A DNA stretch of 33,097 bases from UBA6136 sp044237765 (GCA_044237765.1 JBIIEQ010000034.1:1-33097); one strand, 5' to 3'; shown: positions 1-8,694, numbered from the stretch's first letter. The notes: generated by a model not told the origin, from the sequence alone. Numbers and translations: made by a program.

Positions 1-1441
1 GCTGCAATGGCATGACCGGGAACACCTGATTGATGGCCCAGGCATCCGGCATCGACTGAAACAGCGAAAAATTGCAGAAGACCTTGTCCGCCAGCCGCTC
101 GTTGAGTTCATCCAGCAGTTCCCGGTGGCTACGCAAGCGAATATCGAGACGTCGCTGAACGCCATGACAGACGGCGGCATTCATGCGCTCGGCTTCGGCC
201 AGTTCGGGCAGGCTGAGTTTGCCCTGAACAAACATGGCGCGGGCTTCAGCCAGATCGAATTGCGCGTCGTGGTATACGCCGAGAACGGATTCGGTCGCCA
301 GGCGCTCCAGGCAGTCGGTCAGATCCTGTAAAGGTTTGGCTTCTGATGCGATCGGCGAGGCGGCGTCCTCGGGGACGCTTTCGATATCGGTGATATGGGT
401 AATCAGGACGGCATGATGGGCGCTCATGGCCCGACCGGATTCGGTGACGAGGTCAGGATGGGGCAGGGCGTATTCCGCGCAAATCTCGCTGAATGCCCGA
501 ACGATGCTGTGGGCGTATTCGTCGATGCTGTAATTTATGGAGCATTCACTGGTTGATCGGCTGCCTTCGTAATCAACACCCAAACCGCCGCCGACATCGG
601 CCACCTGAATATTGACGCCCAGCGCATGTAGTTCCGCATAGTAGCGGCCGGACTCTCGCAGCGCGGTTTTGACGTCACTGATATCGGCAATCTGCGAGCC
701 CATGTGGAAATGCATGAGTTTCAGCCAGTGCAGCGAGTTCGCTTGCCGGAGGCGACTCACCAGCTTGAGGATCTCGCCGTTATGCAAACCGAACTTCGAC
801 TTTTCGCCGCCGCTGTTCTGCCATTTGCCGGCACTGATGCTGGATAGCCTGACCCGCACTCCCAGTTGTGGCTCGATGCCGAGTGAGGCGGCTTCCTCGA
901 TGACGACATCCAGCTCTGACAGTTTCTCGATGACGATGAAGACATTCAGGCCAAGGCTGCGGCCGATGAGGGCCAGTCGGATATAGGATCGATCCTTGTA
1001 GCCGTTGCAGATGACGGTCCCGGCGTTGGACAGCGCGAGGATGGCGAGCAGTTCTGATTTGCTGCCTGCCTCAAGACCCACCGGATACTGGCCATTGTGG
1101 AGAATGCCGTCCACTACGGCACGCTGCTGGTTGACCTTGATGGGGTAGACCGGCATGTAGCGACCCTGGTAATCCATGTCGGCTCGCGCCTTGTCGAAGG
1201 CTTCGCTCAGGCGGGTAACGCGATGCCGGAGGATGTCGGTGAAGCGGATCAGAATCGGCAGGGAGAGGCCTTCCTGGCGGATTGACTGGACCACTTCCAC
1301 CAGGTCGACGGTGCCTTTGTCAGGCTCACAGGCAGGATAAACGACGACATGGCCCCCGGGATGGATGTCGAAATAGCCCTCGCTCCAATGCTCGATGGCA
1401 TAAATTTCCCGGGAATGCGCGTTGTTCCAAAGCGTTGTCAT
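1..1441 (-). CDS. speA: Biosynthetic arginine decarboxylase, 3' end beyond window
   Basis: This frame reads open from an ATG at 1441 to the window edge, so about 480 N-terminal residues of a protein usually near 630 are seen. The product decarboxylates arginine to agmatine, the first step of the agmatine route to putrescine, using pyridoxal phosphate. The start MTTLWNNAHSREIYAIEHW is typical of the family. The PLP-lysine motif YPIKVNQQ is at about residues 99-106 (K102). A later VGGGLGVDYEGS segment is the glycine-rich phosphate-binding loop of fold-III decarboxylases. An AAAGGA ribosome site lies upstream of the ATG. It is divergent from speE, whose product uses putrescine, so the two share a pathway and a 69-base intergenic region. 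The missing C terminus is due only to the window boundary. Confidence 0.95.
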   Translation of the reverse strand, partial: MTTLWNNAHSREIYAIEHWSEGYFDIHPGGHVVVYPACEPDKGTVDLVEVVQSIRQEGLSLPILIRFTDILRHRVTRLSEAFDKARADMDYQGRYMPVYPIKVNQQRAVVDGILHNGQYPVGLEAGSKSELLAILALSNAGTVICNGYKDRSYIRLALIGRSLGLNVFIVIEKLSELDVVIEEAASLGIEPQLGVRVRLSSISAGKWQNSGGEKSKFGLHNGEILKLVSRLRQANSLHWLKLMHFHMGSQIADISDVKTALRESGRYYAELHALGVNIQVADVGGGLGVDYEGSRSTSECSINYSIDEYAHSIVRAFSEICAEYALPHPDLVTESGRAMSAHHAVLITHITDIESVPEDAASPIASEAKPLQDLTDCLERLATESVLGVYHDAQFDLAEARAMFVQGKLSLPELAEAERMNAAVCHGVQRRLDIRLRSHRELLDELNERLADKVFCNFSLFQSMPDAWAINQVFPVMPLQ

Positions 1442-1467
1442 AATGATTTCCTTTGATCAGGCCGCTG

Positions 1468-1496
1468 ATTATGTGGAAAATCGGCGCTCATTTCCA
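1468..1496 (-). promoter_or_regulatory. Candidate sigma70 promoter for speA
   Basis: Reading the minus strand, TGGAAA (1491-1496) and CATAAT (1468-1473) are separated by 17 bases. This matches 4/6 and 5/6 of the sigma70 consensus. Initiation would fall about 20 bases before the speA ATG. It rests on sequence resemblance alone. Confidence 0.35.
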
Positions 1497-1510
1497 TTTG
1501 AGGCTTTCTG

Positions 1511-2365
1511 ATGATTGATGCACCCGGCTGGTTTACCGAAGTCTATCCAAAACATGGCAGTGCCTTCTCCCTGAAGGTCAAGGCCAAACTGCATGAGGAG
1601 CAGACACCGTTCCAAAAGATCGAGATTTACGATACCGAGTGGTTCGGTAAGTTGATGATTATCGATGGCTGCACGATGGTTTCGGACCGGGATAACTTTC
1701 TCTATCACGAGATGATGACGCACCCGGTGCTTTACACGCACCCCGATCCGCAACGAGTGTGGGTCATCGGCGGCGGTGATTGCGGCAGCTTGAAAGAGGT
1801 CTTGCGGCATCCTGAGGTCAAGCAGGCCATACAGATCGAGATTGACGAGCGTGTGACGCGCCTGGCCGAGGAGCATTTTCCGGACCTTTGCACCTCGAAC
1901 CACGACCCGCGTGCCGAATTGCTGTTCATCGATGGTATCCAGTGGGTCAAGGATGCGGCACCGGATAGTGTGGATGTCATCATTGTTGATAGCACCGATC
2001 CCGTCGGCCCGGCGGAGGGCTTGTTCAATGAGGCTTTCTACCGTGAGTGTTTTCGTTGTCTCGGCCCGAATGGCATCCTGGTGCAGCAAAGCGAGTCTCC
2101 CCTGCTTCATGCCGAATTGATCGAGGCCATGCACGGGACCATGCGCGGAGCCGGGTTTAGCGAGACCCGCAGCTTCTTCTTTCCGCAGTGCATCTATCCA
2201 TCGGGCTGGTGGAGTGGCACCATGGCAAGCAAGTCGGCCATCACGGGCTTCAGGGAATCGGCCGCAGCGGCCAGGCCGTTTGAAACGGCTTACTACAGCC
2301 TAGACATTCACAAGTCGGCCTTCGCCACTCCGGAGTTTCTGCGGAAACGACTGTCGGCGATCTAG
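1511..2365 (+). CDS. speE: Spermidine synthase (polyamine aminopropyltransferase)
   Basis: The 284-residue product transfers an aminopropyl group from decarboxylated S-adenosylmethionine to putrescine, giving spermidine in the cytosol. The N-terminal beta domain holds the family segment GWFTEVYPKHGSAFSLKVK, and YHEMMTHPVLYTHPDP follows. The nucleotide-binding motif VIGGGDCGSLKEVLRHP is at about residues 85-101. The aminopropyl-transfer loop VDSTDPVGPAEGL contains the catalytic Asp. Length matches bacterial SpeE (about 280-290). The GGGDCG variant, in place of GGGDGG, is common in some gammaproteobacteria and not a defect. The ATG at 1511 has a modest GAGG element upstream. It is divergent from speA and probably co-transcribed with the DUF4404 gene 33 bases downstream. 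Confidence 0.96.
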   Translation: MIDAPGWFTEVYPKHGSAFSLKVKAKLHEEQTPFQKIEIYDTEWFGKLMIIDGCTMVSDRDNFLYHEMMTHPVLYTHPDPQRVWVIGGGDCGSLKEVLRHPEVKQAIQIEIDERVTRLAEEHFPDLCTSNHDPRAELLFIDGIQWVKDAAPDSVDVIIVDSTDPVGPAEGLFNEAFYRECFRCLGPNGILVQQSESPLLHAELIEAMHGTMRGAGFSETRSFFFPQCIYPSGWWSGTMASKSAITGFRESAAAARPFETAYYSLDIHKSAFATPEFLRKRLSAI

Positions 2366-2398
2366 GCATCAAAACAACCCATTCCGAGGAACAGCATT

Positions 2399-2662
2399 AT
2401 GGCGGAAAAAGAAATTACTGAAGCGCTATTCATCCTGCGCAAGGAAGTTGAAAAAATCGAAGGCGACCATCCCGAACTGAAGGACAAGATGGAGTCTTTG
2501 CTAACCAAGATGGAGCATCGACTGGAAGCCGAGGAGGACGGTCATCAGCTGCATCTGGTCGATGACATGAAGACTGCACTGACGCAGTTCGAGGTCGAGC
2601 ATCCCACCGCCAGTGGGATCATCAATGAATTGATGTTGACGCTGAGCAATATCGGGGTTTGA
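2399..2662 (+). CDS. DUF4404 family small protein
   Basis: This 87-residue acidic, mostly helical protein begins MAEKEITEALFILRKEVEKI and ends with the family hallmark EVEHPTASGIINELMLTLSNIGV (in part). That FEVxHP...LxNIG(I/V) ending is what I associate with DUF4404, found in many gammaproteobacteria with no established function. Heptad-like spacing suggests a coiled-coil or helical hairpin. There are no Cys residues, membrane segment or signal peptide, so it is likely cytosolic. A GAGGA ribosome site sits 8-12 bases before the ATG. The 33-base gap after speE suggests co-transcription, but a polyamine role would be inference. Confidence 0.85.
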   Translation: MAEKEITEALFILRKEVEKIEGDHPELKDKMESLLTKMEHRLEAEEDGHQLHLVDDMKTALTQFEVEHPTASGIINELMLTLSNIGV

Positions 2663-2671
2663 AAACCTTGA

Positions 2672-2699
2672 CCTGACCGGTTTACGAGAGCCGGTCGGG
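2672..2699. terminator. Hairpin between convergent genes
   Basis: CCTGACCGG (2672-2680) pairs with CCGGTCGGG (2691-2699) over nine positions, including one T-G wobble, around a 10-base loop. It lies between the DUF4404 stop and the stop of the minus-strand MutS-like gene. T-rich sequence follows 13 bases downstream on the plus strand rather than immediately, so terminator function is probable but not certain. Confidence 0.5.
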
Positions 2700-2709
2700 T
2701 CTGCCTTGG

Positions 2710-4326
2710 TTACTTTTTCTTTTCGTCGGAGAGATACCGCGCAATATCCTCCTTGGCGAAACCGATTTTGCGGGCCACGCGGTCTGCATGGCTGACCCGC
2801 GAGATGCCCTCAATAACTCGATAGGTGGGCTGTTCGTTCTTGAACTCCACTTGACGGGCCAGGCCGATGCGTTTTTTCTGATATCCATCGACTAGTTCGT
2901 GGTTGTGGGTAATGAGTATGGTGCTGTTACCCTTCTGGTAAAAGCCGTCGAGGATGCTCATCGATATCTCGATCTTTTCCTCATGCGTGGTGCCTTCGGA
3001 GAGCTCATCCATGATCACCAGGCTGCGCTGACTGGCGGCGAGGAAAATATCCTTGGTACGGCGCAATTCGGTACCGAATCGGCCCTCGCCATCGCTCAAG
3101 TGGCTGATCTCGGGAACCTGGTAAAAAATTCGGTCTGCCACCGTCATGTCTGCTTCGGCTGCCGGCACATAACCGCCAATCTGGCCCAGTAACTGGGTCT
3201 GCGCCAAGGTCTTGCAGAAGGCGGTCTTGCCGCCGCTGTTCGGGCCGGTGACCAGGGTGAGTCTCGACGTTCCGAGATCAATCTCATTGCCAACATAATC
3301 GGGGTTGCCCTTGGCCAGGATGGGGTTGCGCACTTCCTTGACCATCAGCCGATGTGCCGGCTGATCCAGCAGGGTGGGAAGACACATCGGATGTCCAAAG
3401 GCCTCCTTGAAACGGATCAGGCTCATCAATTCATCGAGTTGTCCCAGGGCATCGACAGCCCGTTGGACTTCCGGCGATTTTTTGAAGATGTCCCTGAGCG
3501 GGTAGATGCAGCCATCGCGATCAAACCCACCGACGACCGGGATATACAGAAATCCGACAGGCAGCAGGAATAGCCAGAATGCCGAGGCTACCGAGGCCAC
3601 GATATCCAGCAACAAGGGGACGAATTCCAACGCCAGGAATAGGGTGACGATGAAGAGAGTCAATCCGACCGGCTTGAACAGGGTTGGCCGAAAGCGAATG
3701 GCCGGCGTGAACAGACCTTTCTCTTCACGAGTGACAATGCCTTTTTCGGTGCGATAAGCGGGGCCCTTGGCCAGGATATAGGCCCTGGATTTCGACAGAT
3801 CGGTGATGTTTTCGAGGATGGCTCCCAGATAATCGCTGCTGGGAGCGGGAACCTGACTGGCGCCCTCGACCAGTTCCAGCATGAACTGCGTGCCGTTGAT
3901 GTATGGCGTGTAGCCATAGCCTTCCAGCTCCAGTTCGTTTGCCTTGGAACTGAACATGCCCATGAATGTGCCAAAGAGCAGTTCATGGAAATCCCTTTCC
4001 TTGTGCTTGGCGCGGGTGACGATACCCTCCAGTTGTTGCTTCAGGCCAGGATTCGACTCGATTTCCCTGATCGCATCCTGCTTGCTTCGCAGGATGTTGA
4101 TGTCCGTCAGCGGCTGTTTCAGTGAGCGAAACAGGACCGCTTGGCCGATCTGTGTGTCGGCGTGATTGGCGCTATCAAAAAGCTTGTCGATTTCGATGGA
4201 TTGAAAGGTGCTCTGATCAATAACCCCTATCTCCTCATCCTTGATCCCCTGGCTACGAATGGAGGGTGGTGTCGAGGCATCTGACCGTAACAGGGGGGTG
4301 TAAACAGCGGTAAGGATTTCCTTCAT
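2710..4326 (-). CDS. MutS-family ATPase with predicted transmembrane segments
   Basis: I place the start at the ATG at 4326 (538 residues); in-frame TTG (4392) and GTG codons further upstream lack a clear ribosome site and add an untypical leader. Residues 50-210 resemble the helical MutS core/lever region. Residues 218-266 are strongly hydrophobic (PVGLTLFIVTLFLALEFVPL, then VASVASAFWLFLLPVGFLYI), predicting two membrane helices. The C-terminal ATPase has Walker A GPNSGGKT (361-368), Walker B VIMDELSEGTT (D440, E441) and a switch histidine in ITHNHEL. The mismatch-recognition domain I with its Phe-x-Glu motif is absent, so this is not canonical MutS. It belongs to the shorter MutS-like group of uncertain function, and mismatch repair should not be assumed. 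Confidence 0.85.
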   Translation of the reverse strand: MKEILTAVYTPLLRSDASTPPSIRSQGIKDEEIGVIDQSTFQSIEIDKLFDSANHADTQIGQAVLFRSLKQPLTDINILRSKQDAIREIESNPGLKQQLEGIVTRAKHKERDFHELLFGTFMGMFSSKANELELEGYGYTPYINGTQFMLELVEGASQVPAPSSDYLGAILENITDLSKSRAYILAKGPAYRTEKGIVTREEKGLFTPAIRFRPTLFKPVGLTLFIVTLFLALEFVPLLLDIVASVASAFWLFLLPVGFLYIPVVGGFDRDGCIYPLRDIFKKSPEVQRAVDALGQLDELMSLIRFKEAFGHPMCLPTLLDQPAHRLMVKEVRNPILAKGNPDYVGNEIDLGTSRLTLVTGPNSGGKTAFCKTLAQTQLLGQIGGYVPAAEADMTVADRIFYQVPEISHLSDGEGRFGTELRRTKDIFLAASQRSLVIMDELSEGTTHEEKIEISMSILDGFYQKGNSTILITHNHELVDGYQKKRIGLARQVEFKNEQPTYRVIEGISRVSHADRVARKIGFAKEDIARYLSDEKKK

Positions 4327-4579
4327 GGGACGAGATGCACGGGTAGGTGAATTGTGGGCGCTCACCCTACACCCACAAGCCAGGGGCTTCAACCTTCTGA
4401 GAGCTGCCTTGCCTCGGATCCAATATGAAGCTCATACAACCGGACTCCATCGGCCCCTACTTCATGCCTTGAAAGCGTCTCATGAAGCGCCTAGAGTCTT
4501 GAGTGAAGGCAGTCAGTGAAACTCTTCTCTGGAGCGCTTCCCCCGTGAATCCATCGACCTATTTGCCCGATCAGGAATC

Positions 4580-7378
4580 ATGCGCCCCGTCACCTTGGGC
4601 TTGCGGCCATGGAGAACATTGATGCAGAAGCCCCCAGGTTCCATCCGCCATCCGCTTCCGGCCAGACCCCTGGCCTTCGGTCATTCTTCCTGGCATACCG
4701 CCCATATCTCGAAGCTTACTGCCGATGCGGCTCTCGCCAGTCTCAATAGTTCGCCTATCGGATTGAGTGCAAAGGAAGCCGAACGGCGTCGCCAGGAATT
4801 CGGCTGCAACCGGGTCGAGGAAGTACGAGGCACACCCCTGTGGGTGCGTTTTGCCCGCGAATTTACTCATTTTTTCGCGGTGATTCTCTGGGTCGCTGCC
4901 GGGCTCGCATTTTTTGCCGAACACATGGAGCCCGAGCAGGGAATGCGGCAACTGGGCACGGCGATTATGGGTGTGATCCTGATCAATGGCCTGTTTTCAT
5001 TCTGGCAGGAATACCGGGCTGAGCGGGCACTGGAAGCATTGCGAAAATTGCTGCCACAAGAAATAAAGGCCTTGCGGGAAGGTAATGTCCAAAACCTGGA
5101 TGTGGAATCGCTGGTACCCGGTGATGTCGTTCTGCTTGGCGAGGGGGACAAGGTTCCGGCCGATATCAGGCTGATCGAGGCATTCGGCATGCGAGTGAAT
5201 ACGGCCACGATCAGCGGGGAGTCGCTGCCAAAAGCGCGGAATGCCGAACCGGATCTGAATGAAACTCCCTTGACGGCCAAAAATCTTGTTCTAGCTGGCA
5301 CCACCATCGTGTCGGGGCAAGGACGAGGGGTGGTTTACGCCACCGGGATGCATACCGAGTTTGGCAAGATCGCTCACCTGACGCAGACCACTGAGGAGAT
5401 CTCATCGCCGCTCCAACGGGAGATAGCCCGACTGTCGCGCATCGTCGCTTTGCTGGCTTCGGGTTTGGGCCTCTGTTTTTTCCTGATTGGTCAGGCGGTC
5501 GGGATGCCATTCTGGGGAAACCTGATGTTCGCCATCGGCATTATCGTGGCCAATGTTCCTGAGGGATTGTTACCGACAGTGACCTTGTCGCTGGCGATGG
5601 CGACCCAGCGTATGGCCCGACGCAACGCCCTTGTCCGTCATTTACCAGCCGTCGAAACCTTGGGTTCGACCACCGTGATCTGCTCGGACAAAACCGGGAC
5701 GCTCACTCAAAACCACATGCGGGTAAAGCGATTTTTCGCAAACCATAGTTTTCTGCCGGCTGATTCAGCCATCGAGACGTTACTGCAAACGGACAGCATT
5801 CGTTGGTTGATGCGTATCTCTTCGATCTGCCACAACGTGCATGCCGGTGTTGAGAAGGGCTCTGAACTGCTCGGCGATCCCATGGAAGTTGCCCTGGTGG
5901 AGCAGGCGCAGTTGTATGGTTTTAAAGGGGACGATTACAGGCGTATCGCCGAGATTCCGTTTGACAGCGACCGCAAGCGCATGTCTGTGGTAGGCGAAGA
6001 CCTGAATGGTGTGCGCACGCTCTATTGCAAGGGTGCACTGGAGTCGGTGCTCTCGATCTGTGACGCGGTCCAGCATGATGGGGACATTCTGCCGCTGGAT
6101 ACTGTGGCTCAGGCACAGTGTCTGGCAGCTCAGGACGAGATGGCCCAGTCGGGTTTGCGCGTGCTCGCTTTCGCTTATCGCTTGCTGGTGTCCGATGAGC
6201 CAGCACGAGAGGCAGGCCTGACGCTCTGTGGTTTGATCGGATTGGAAGACCCGCCACGGCCGGAAGTGTCGGCGGCAATTGCCAACTGCCGGTCTGCGGG
6301 CATCAAGGTCATCATGGTGACGGGTGACCATCCGGTTACCGCGGAAGCCATTGCTCGAGAGATCGGTTTGGTTCGAAGCGAGACACCCGTTGTGCTTCGG
6401 GGCGATAGCTTGCCAAGAATGACCAAGACTCAGATTCAGTTAGCTTTGGACGCCCCGGAGATTCTGTTTACGCGCGTGACTGCCGAGCAAAAGATGCTCA
6501 TCGTTCAAGCCTTGCAGAGGAAGGGAGAAATCGTCGCGGTCACAGGGGATGGTGTGAACGATGCGCCCGCCCTGAAGGCCGCCGACATCGGGATTGCCAT
6601 GGGAGTCACGGGGACCGATGTGGCCAAGGAAGCCGCGGACATGATTCTGCTGGATGACAATTTCGCCAGCATAGTCAGTGCCGTCGAGGAAGGGCGCGCG
6701 GTCTTTGAGAATCTTCGGAAGTTCCTTACTTACATCCTGACCTCCAATATCCCCGAGCTGATGCCCTACCTGGCATTTGTGCTTTTCAGGATTCCATTGC
6801 CGTTGACGGTGATCCAGATCCTCGCGGTCGACCTGGGTACCGATATGTTACCGGCCCTGGCACTTGGCGCCGAGGCACCTCAACCTGGCCTCATGCAGCA
6901 ACCGCCGCGCCCGCGCACTGAACGATTGCTGCACTGGCCGCTGCTGATCCGGGCTTATCTGTGGTTGGGCATGATGGAAGCCGCTGTTTCGCTGGCTGCC
7001 TTTTTCTATGTGCTGAATGGGGGCGAGTGGAATTATGGCGATGTTTTGGGTCGGCAAGATCCGTTGTACTTGCAAGCGACCACCGCATGCCTGGCGGGGA
7101 TTGTCCTCAGTCAGGTGATCAATATCTTTCTCTGCCGTCATCCGAGCCAGTCAGGCTTTCGCTTTGGCTCGATAAGCAATCCCTTACTGCTATGGGGAAT
7201 TGCTCTGGAAGTCGGGCTTATCCTCTGGATCGTCTATACCCCTTGGGGGAACGAGTGGTTTGGCACGGCACCATTAGCTTATGAGGTGTGGATCTTCGTC
7301 ATTCCGCTGGTATTCGTCATGGGCATTGCCGAGGAAGCACGAAAATGGCTTTTTCGCCGCATCAGTCGAACAGCATGA
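4580..7378 (+). CDS. P-type cation-transporting ATPase, IIC (Na,K-ATPase-like)
   Basis: The 932-residue membrane pump couples ATP hydrolysis to cation transport. The phosphorylation motif ICSDKTGTLTQN has D370. The actuator loop is SGESLPK (212-218) instead of the commoner TGES. TGDGVNDAPALKAADIGIAM forms the P-domain hinge. The M4 signature NVPEGLLPTVTLSLAMATQR and M5-M6 signature TSNIPELMP...IPLPLTVIQILAVDLGTDMLPALALG closely follow animal Na,K/H,K-ATPases rather than SERCA or Mg pumps. Acidic residues at the equivalents of Na,K-ATPase E779, D804 and D808 are kept. No beta-subunit gene is adjacent. The ATG at 4580 has AGGA four bases away; an alternative ATG at 4622 has GGAGA at better spacing and would remove 14 residues. 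Likely role is Na+ or K+ homeostasis; the transported ion is inferred. Confidence 0.92.
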   Translation: MRPVTLGLRPWRTLMQKPPGSIRHPLPARPLAFGHSSWHTAHISKLTADAALASLNSSPIGLSAKEAERRRQEFGCNRVEEVRGTPLWVRFAREFTHFFAVILWVAAGLAFFAEHMEPEQGMRQLGTAIMGVILINGLFSFWQEYRAERALEALRKLLPQEIKALREGNVQNLDVESLVPGDVVLLGEGDKVPADIRLIEAFGMRVNTATISGESLPKARNAEPDLNETPLTAKNLVLAGTTIVSGQGRGVVYATGMHTEFGKIAHLTQTTEEISSPLQREIARLSRIVALLASGLGLCFFLIGQAVGMPFWGNLMFAIGIIVANVPEGLLPTVTLSLAMATQRMARRNALVRHLPAVETLGSTTVICSDKTGTLTQNHMRVKRFFANHSFLPADSAIETLLQTDSIRWLMRISSICHNVHAGVEKGSELLGDPMEVALVEQAQLYGFKGDDYRRIAEIPFDSDRKRMSVVGEDLNGVRTLYCKGALESVLSICDAVQHDGDILPLDTVAQAQCLAAQDEMAQSGLRVLAFAYRLLVSDEPAREAGLTLCGLIGLEDPPRPEVSAAIANCRSAGIKVIMVTGDHPVTAEAIAREIGLVRSETPVVLRGDSLPRMTKTQIQLALDAPEILFTRVTAEQKMLIVQALQRKGEIVAVTGDGVNDAPALKAADIGIAMGVTGTDVAKEAADMILLDDNFASIVSAVEEGRAVFENLRKFLTYILTSNIPELMPYLAFVLFRIPLPLTVIQILAVDLGTDMLPALALGAEAPQPGLMQQPPRPRTERLLHWPLLIRAYLWLGMMEAAVSLAAFFYVLNGGEWNYGDVLGRQDPLYLQATTACLAGIVLSQVINIFLCRHPSQSGFRFGSISNPLLLWGIALEVGLILWIVYTPWGNEWFGTAPLAYEVWIFVIPLVFVMGIAEEARKWLFRRISRTA

Positions 7379-7407
7379 ATCAGTCGGCCCGGACCGATAG
7401 ATCTGAT

Positions 7408-8277
7408 TTAGAGTTGTTCGCTGAGTTGTTTGCGAACCCTTTCTACATAGCGATCCATGCTGTGATCGGTCAGCGCCTCAATGGTGAGGTTTGCCGCGTC
7501 CACCCGGGGGTTTTTCATGAGCGAACGCGCTCTATCCCACCATGTTTTCTTCATGATGAGTCGCCCATCGGGGTCGAAGCGCAATTCCGGGTTGTTGTGC
7601 CAGTAGTTCAGAAGCATTTTCGGGCTGGGTACCTGAGGAACGATGTCCTTGTTGTTGACGAATCGCACCATACGGTCCCCCAGAACGCTATGGGCAAATT
7701 TTGCAAAGGTGCGGTCGCCCACGCGTGGCTGGCCAAAGGTGTAGACGCCCTGGACGGGCAATTTATAGCTGAACTTGAGCTGTACTGCGGTCAGCATAGC
7801 CAAGGCGCCGCCAAGACTATGGCCAGTGATCCAGATAGGCGTTTTTCCATCATGCTGCTCTGACAGGGTCGATTGCAGTTGGAGACGGATGGCGGCAAAC
7901 GCGGCGTCAAACCCCTTATGTACGTTGCCCAGACCTATGGGTGCCGGGATTGATCCAACCATCAGATCGGTGAACCAGTCCTTTACATTCAGAGGTTCTG
8001 TCCCGCGAAAGGCGATGAGTGTGACCTTATCGTTAGAGCATACAAAGGCTTGGGTATCGACAGGAAGGAATGAATCAGAAGCTGCTACCGGCGAGCTGAA
8101 ATGCAGAAACCTGAAGCGTTTGAATCCCCACTTCTGAACGGTTGTTCTTATGGTTTTCTCATTTTCGTAGGCCAGGTTACCCGCGGCTGCGAGCCACAGC
8201 GCATTATTCGCCTGGTAACCCTTAGCGTCCGGGTCAAACGGGTTGGTTTTAGGGTCGTAGTGGTATCTTGGGTCCAT
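7408..8277 (-). CDS. Class-3 (fungal-type) lipase family protein
   Basis: The 289-residue alpha/beta hydrolase starts at the ATG at 8277; a TTG directly before it is also in frame. The nucleophile elbow ITGHSLGGALAML places Ser at 154. FVNNKDIVPQVP gives Asp 211 and TDHSMDRYV gives His 272, a complete Ser-Asp-His triad in family order. AFRGTEPLNVKDW (89-101) is the conserved oxyanion-side segment. The family hydrolyses acylglycerol or related ester bonds. No signal peptide or membrane helix is seen at the N terminus (MDPRYHYDPKTNPFDPDAKG), so it is cytosolic or exported by a non-Sec route. It converges with the P-type ATPase gene with 29 bases between stops. The substrate cannot be predicted. 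Confidence 0.88.
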   Translation of the reverse strand: MDPRYHYDPKTNPFDPDAKGYQANNALWLAAAGNLAYENEKTIRTTVQKWGFKRFRFLHFSSPVAASDSFLPVDTQAFVCSNDKVTLIAFRGTEPLNVKDWFTDLMVGSIPAPIGLGNVHKGFDAAFAAIRLQLQSTLSEQHDGKTPIWITGHSLGGALAMLTAVQLKFSYKLPVQGVYTFGQPRVGDRTFAKFAHSVLGDRMVRFVNNKDIVPQVPSPKMLLNYWHNNPELRFDPDGRLIMKKTWWDRARSLMKNPRVDAANLTIEALTDHSMDRYVERVRKQLSEQL

Positions 8278-8454
8278 CAAGCTTAAGACAGCAAATTGAG
8301 AGAATGGGCGCTAGACAGCAACAACATCCGACGACTGTCCTGGTCGATGCGAAGCTGGCTAGGGAACAAGAGCGACTATCGGATTAGCTGCAAGGAGCTC
8401 TTTATCCACCAAGCACTGCTTGGTCAATAATAGGAACGGACAAAGAACAATCTG

Positions 8455-8528
8455 TGGAGGCGCGTGGCGGAGTCGAACCGCCCTAGATGGATTTGCAATC
8501 CACTGCATAACCGCTTTGCTAACGCGCC
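8455..8528 (-). tRNA. tRNA-Cys (GCA), CCA encoded
   Basis: The minus strand folds as a full cloverleaf. The acceptor GGCGCGT pairs with ACGCGCC, and the anticodon loop in GTGGATTGCAAATCCA gives GCA. GGTTCGACTCC forms the T arm, and the 3' end is TCCA. The U discriminator before CCA is typical of Cys tRNAs. It lies downstream of tRNA-Gly in the conserved uvrC-pgsA-Gly-Cys order. I see no tRNA-Leu following, which some enterobacteria have here. Confidence 0.97.
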
Positions 8529-8585
8529 GTAACCTGGCTTTTGGAATGCTGATCGAACACCTGATTGTGTGATCTCACTTAGCAC

Positions 8586-8610
8586 AAAAGCCGCTACATG
8601 AGCGGCTTTT
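8586..8610. terminator. Rho-independent terminator between tRNA-Gly and tRNA-Cys
   Basis: AAAAGCCGCT (8586-8595) and AGCGGCTTTT (8601-8610) form a perfect 10-base-pair stem with a five-base loop and flanking A/T runs, so it could act on either strand. On the minus strand it lies just after tRNA-Gly and before tRNA-Cys. It therefore probably ends the uvrC-pgsA-tRNA-Gly transcript or serves as a processing structure. Confidence 0.7.
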
Positions 8611-8618
8611 GAAAATTC

Positions 8619-8694
<76 letters not shown>

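Noticed and set aside
1469..2134. 221-residue open frame on the minus strand opposite speE
   Set aside because: It is the antisense shadow of a well-supported spermidine synthase gene; no family features or ribosome site.
5780..6331. 183-residue open frame on the minus strand opposite the P-type ATPase
   Set aside because: Composition is that of an antisense shadow, while the sense frame has full P-type ATPase motifs.
8409..8423. CCAAGCACTGCTTGG palindrome downstream of tRNA-Cys as a terminator
   Set aside because: Stem of only six pairs with a three-base loop and no T-run on the minus strand; too weak to list as a feature.
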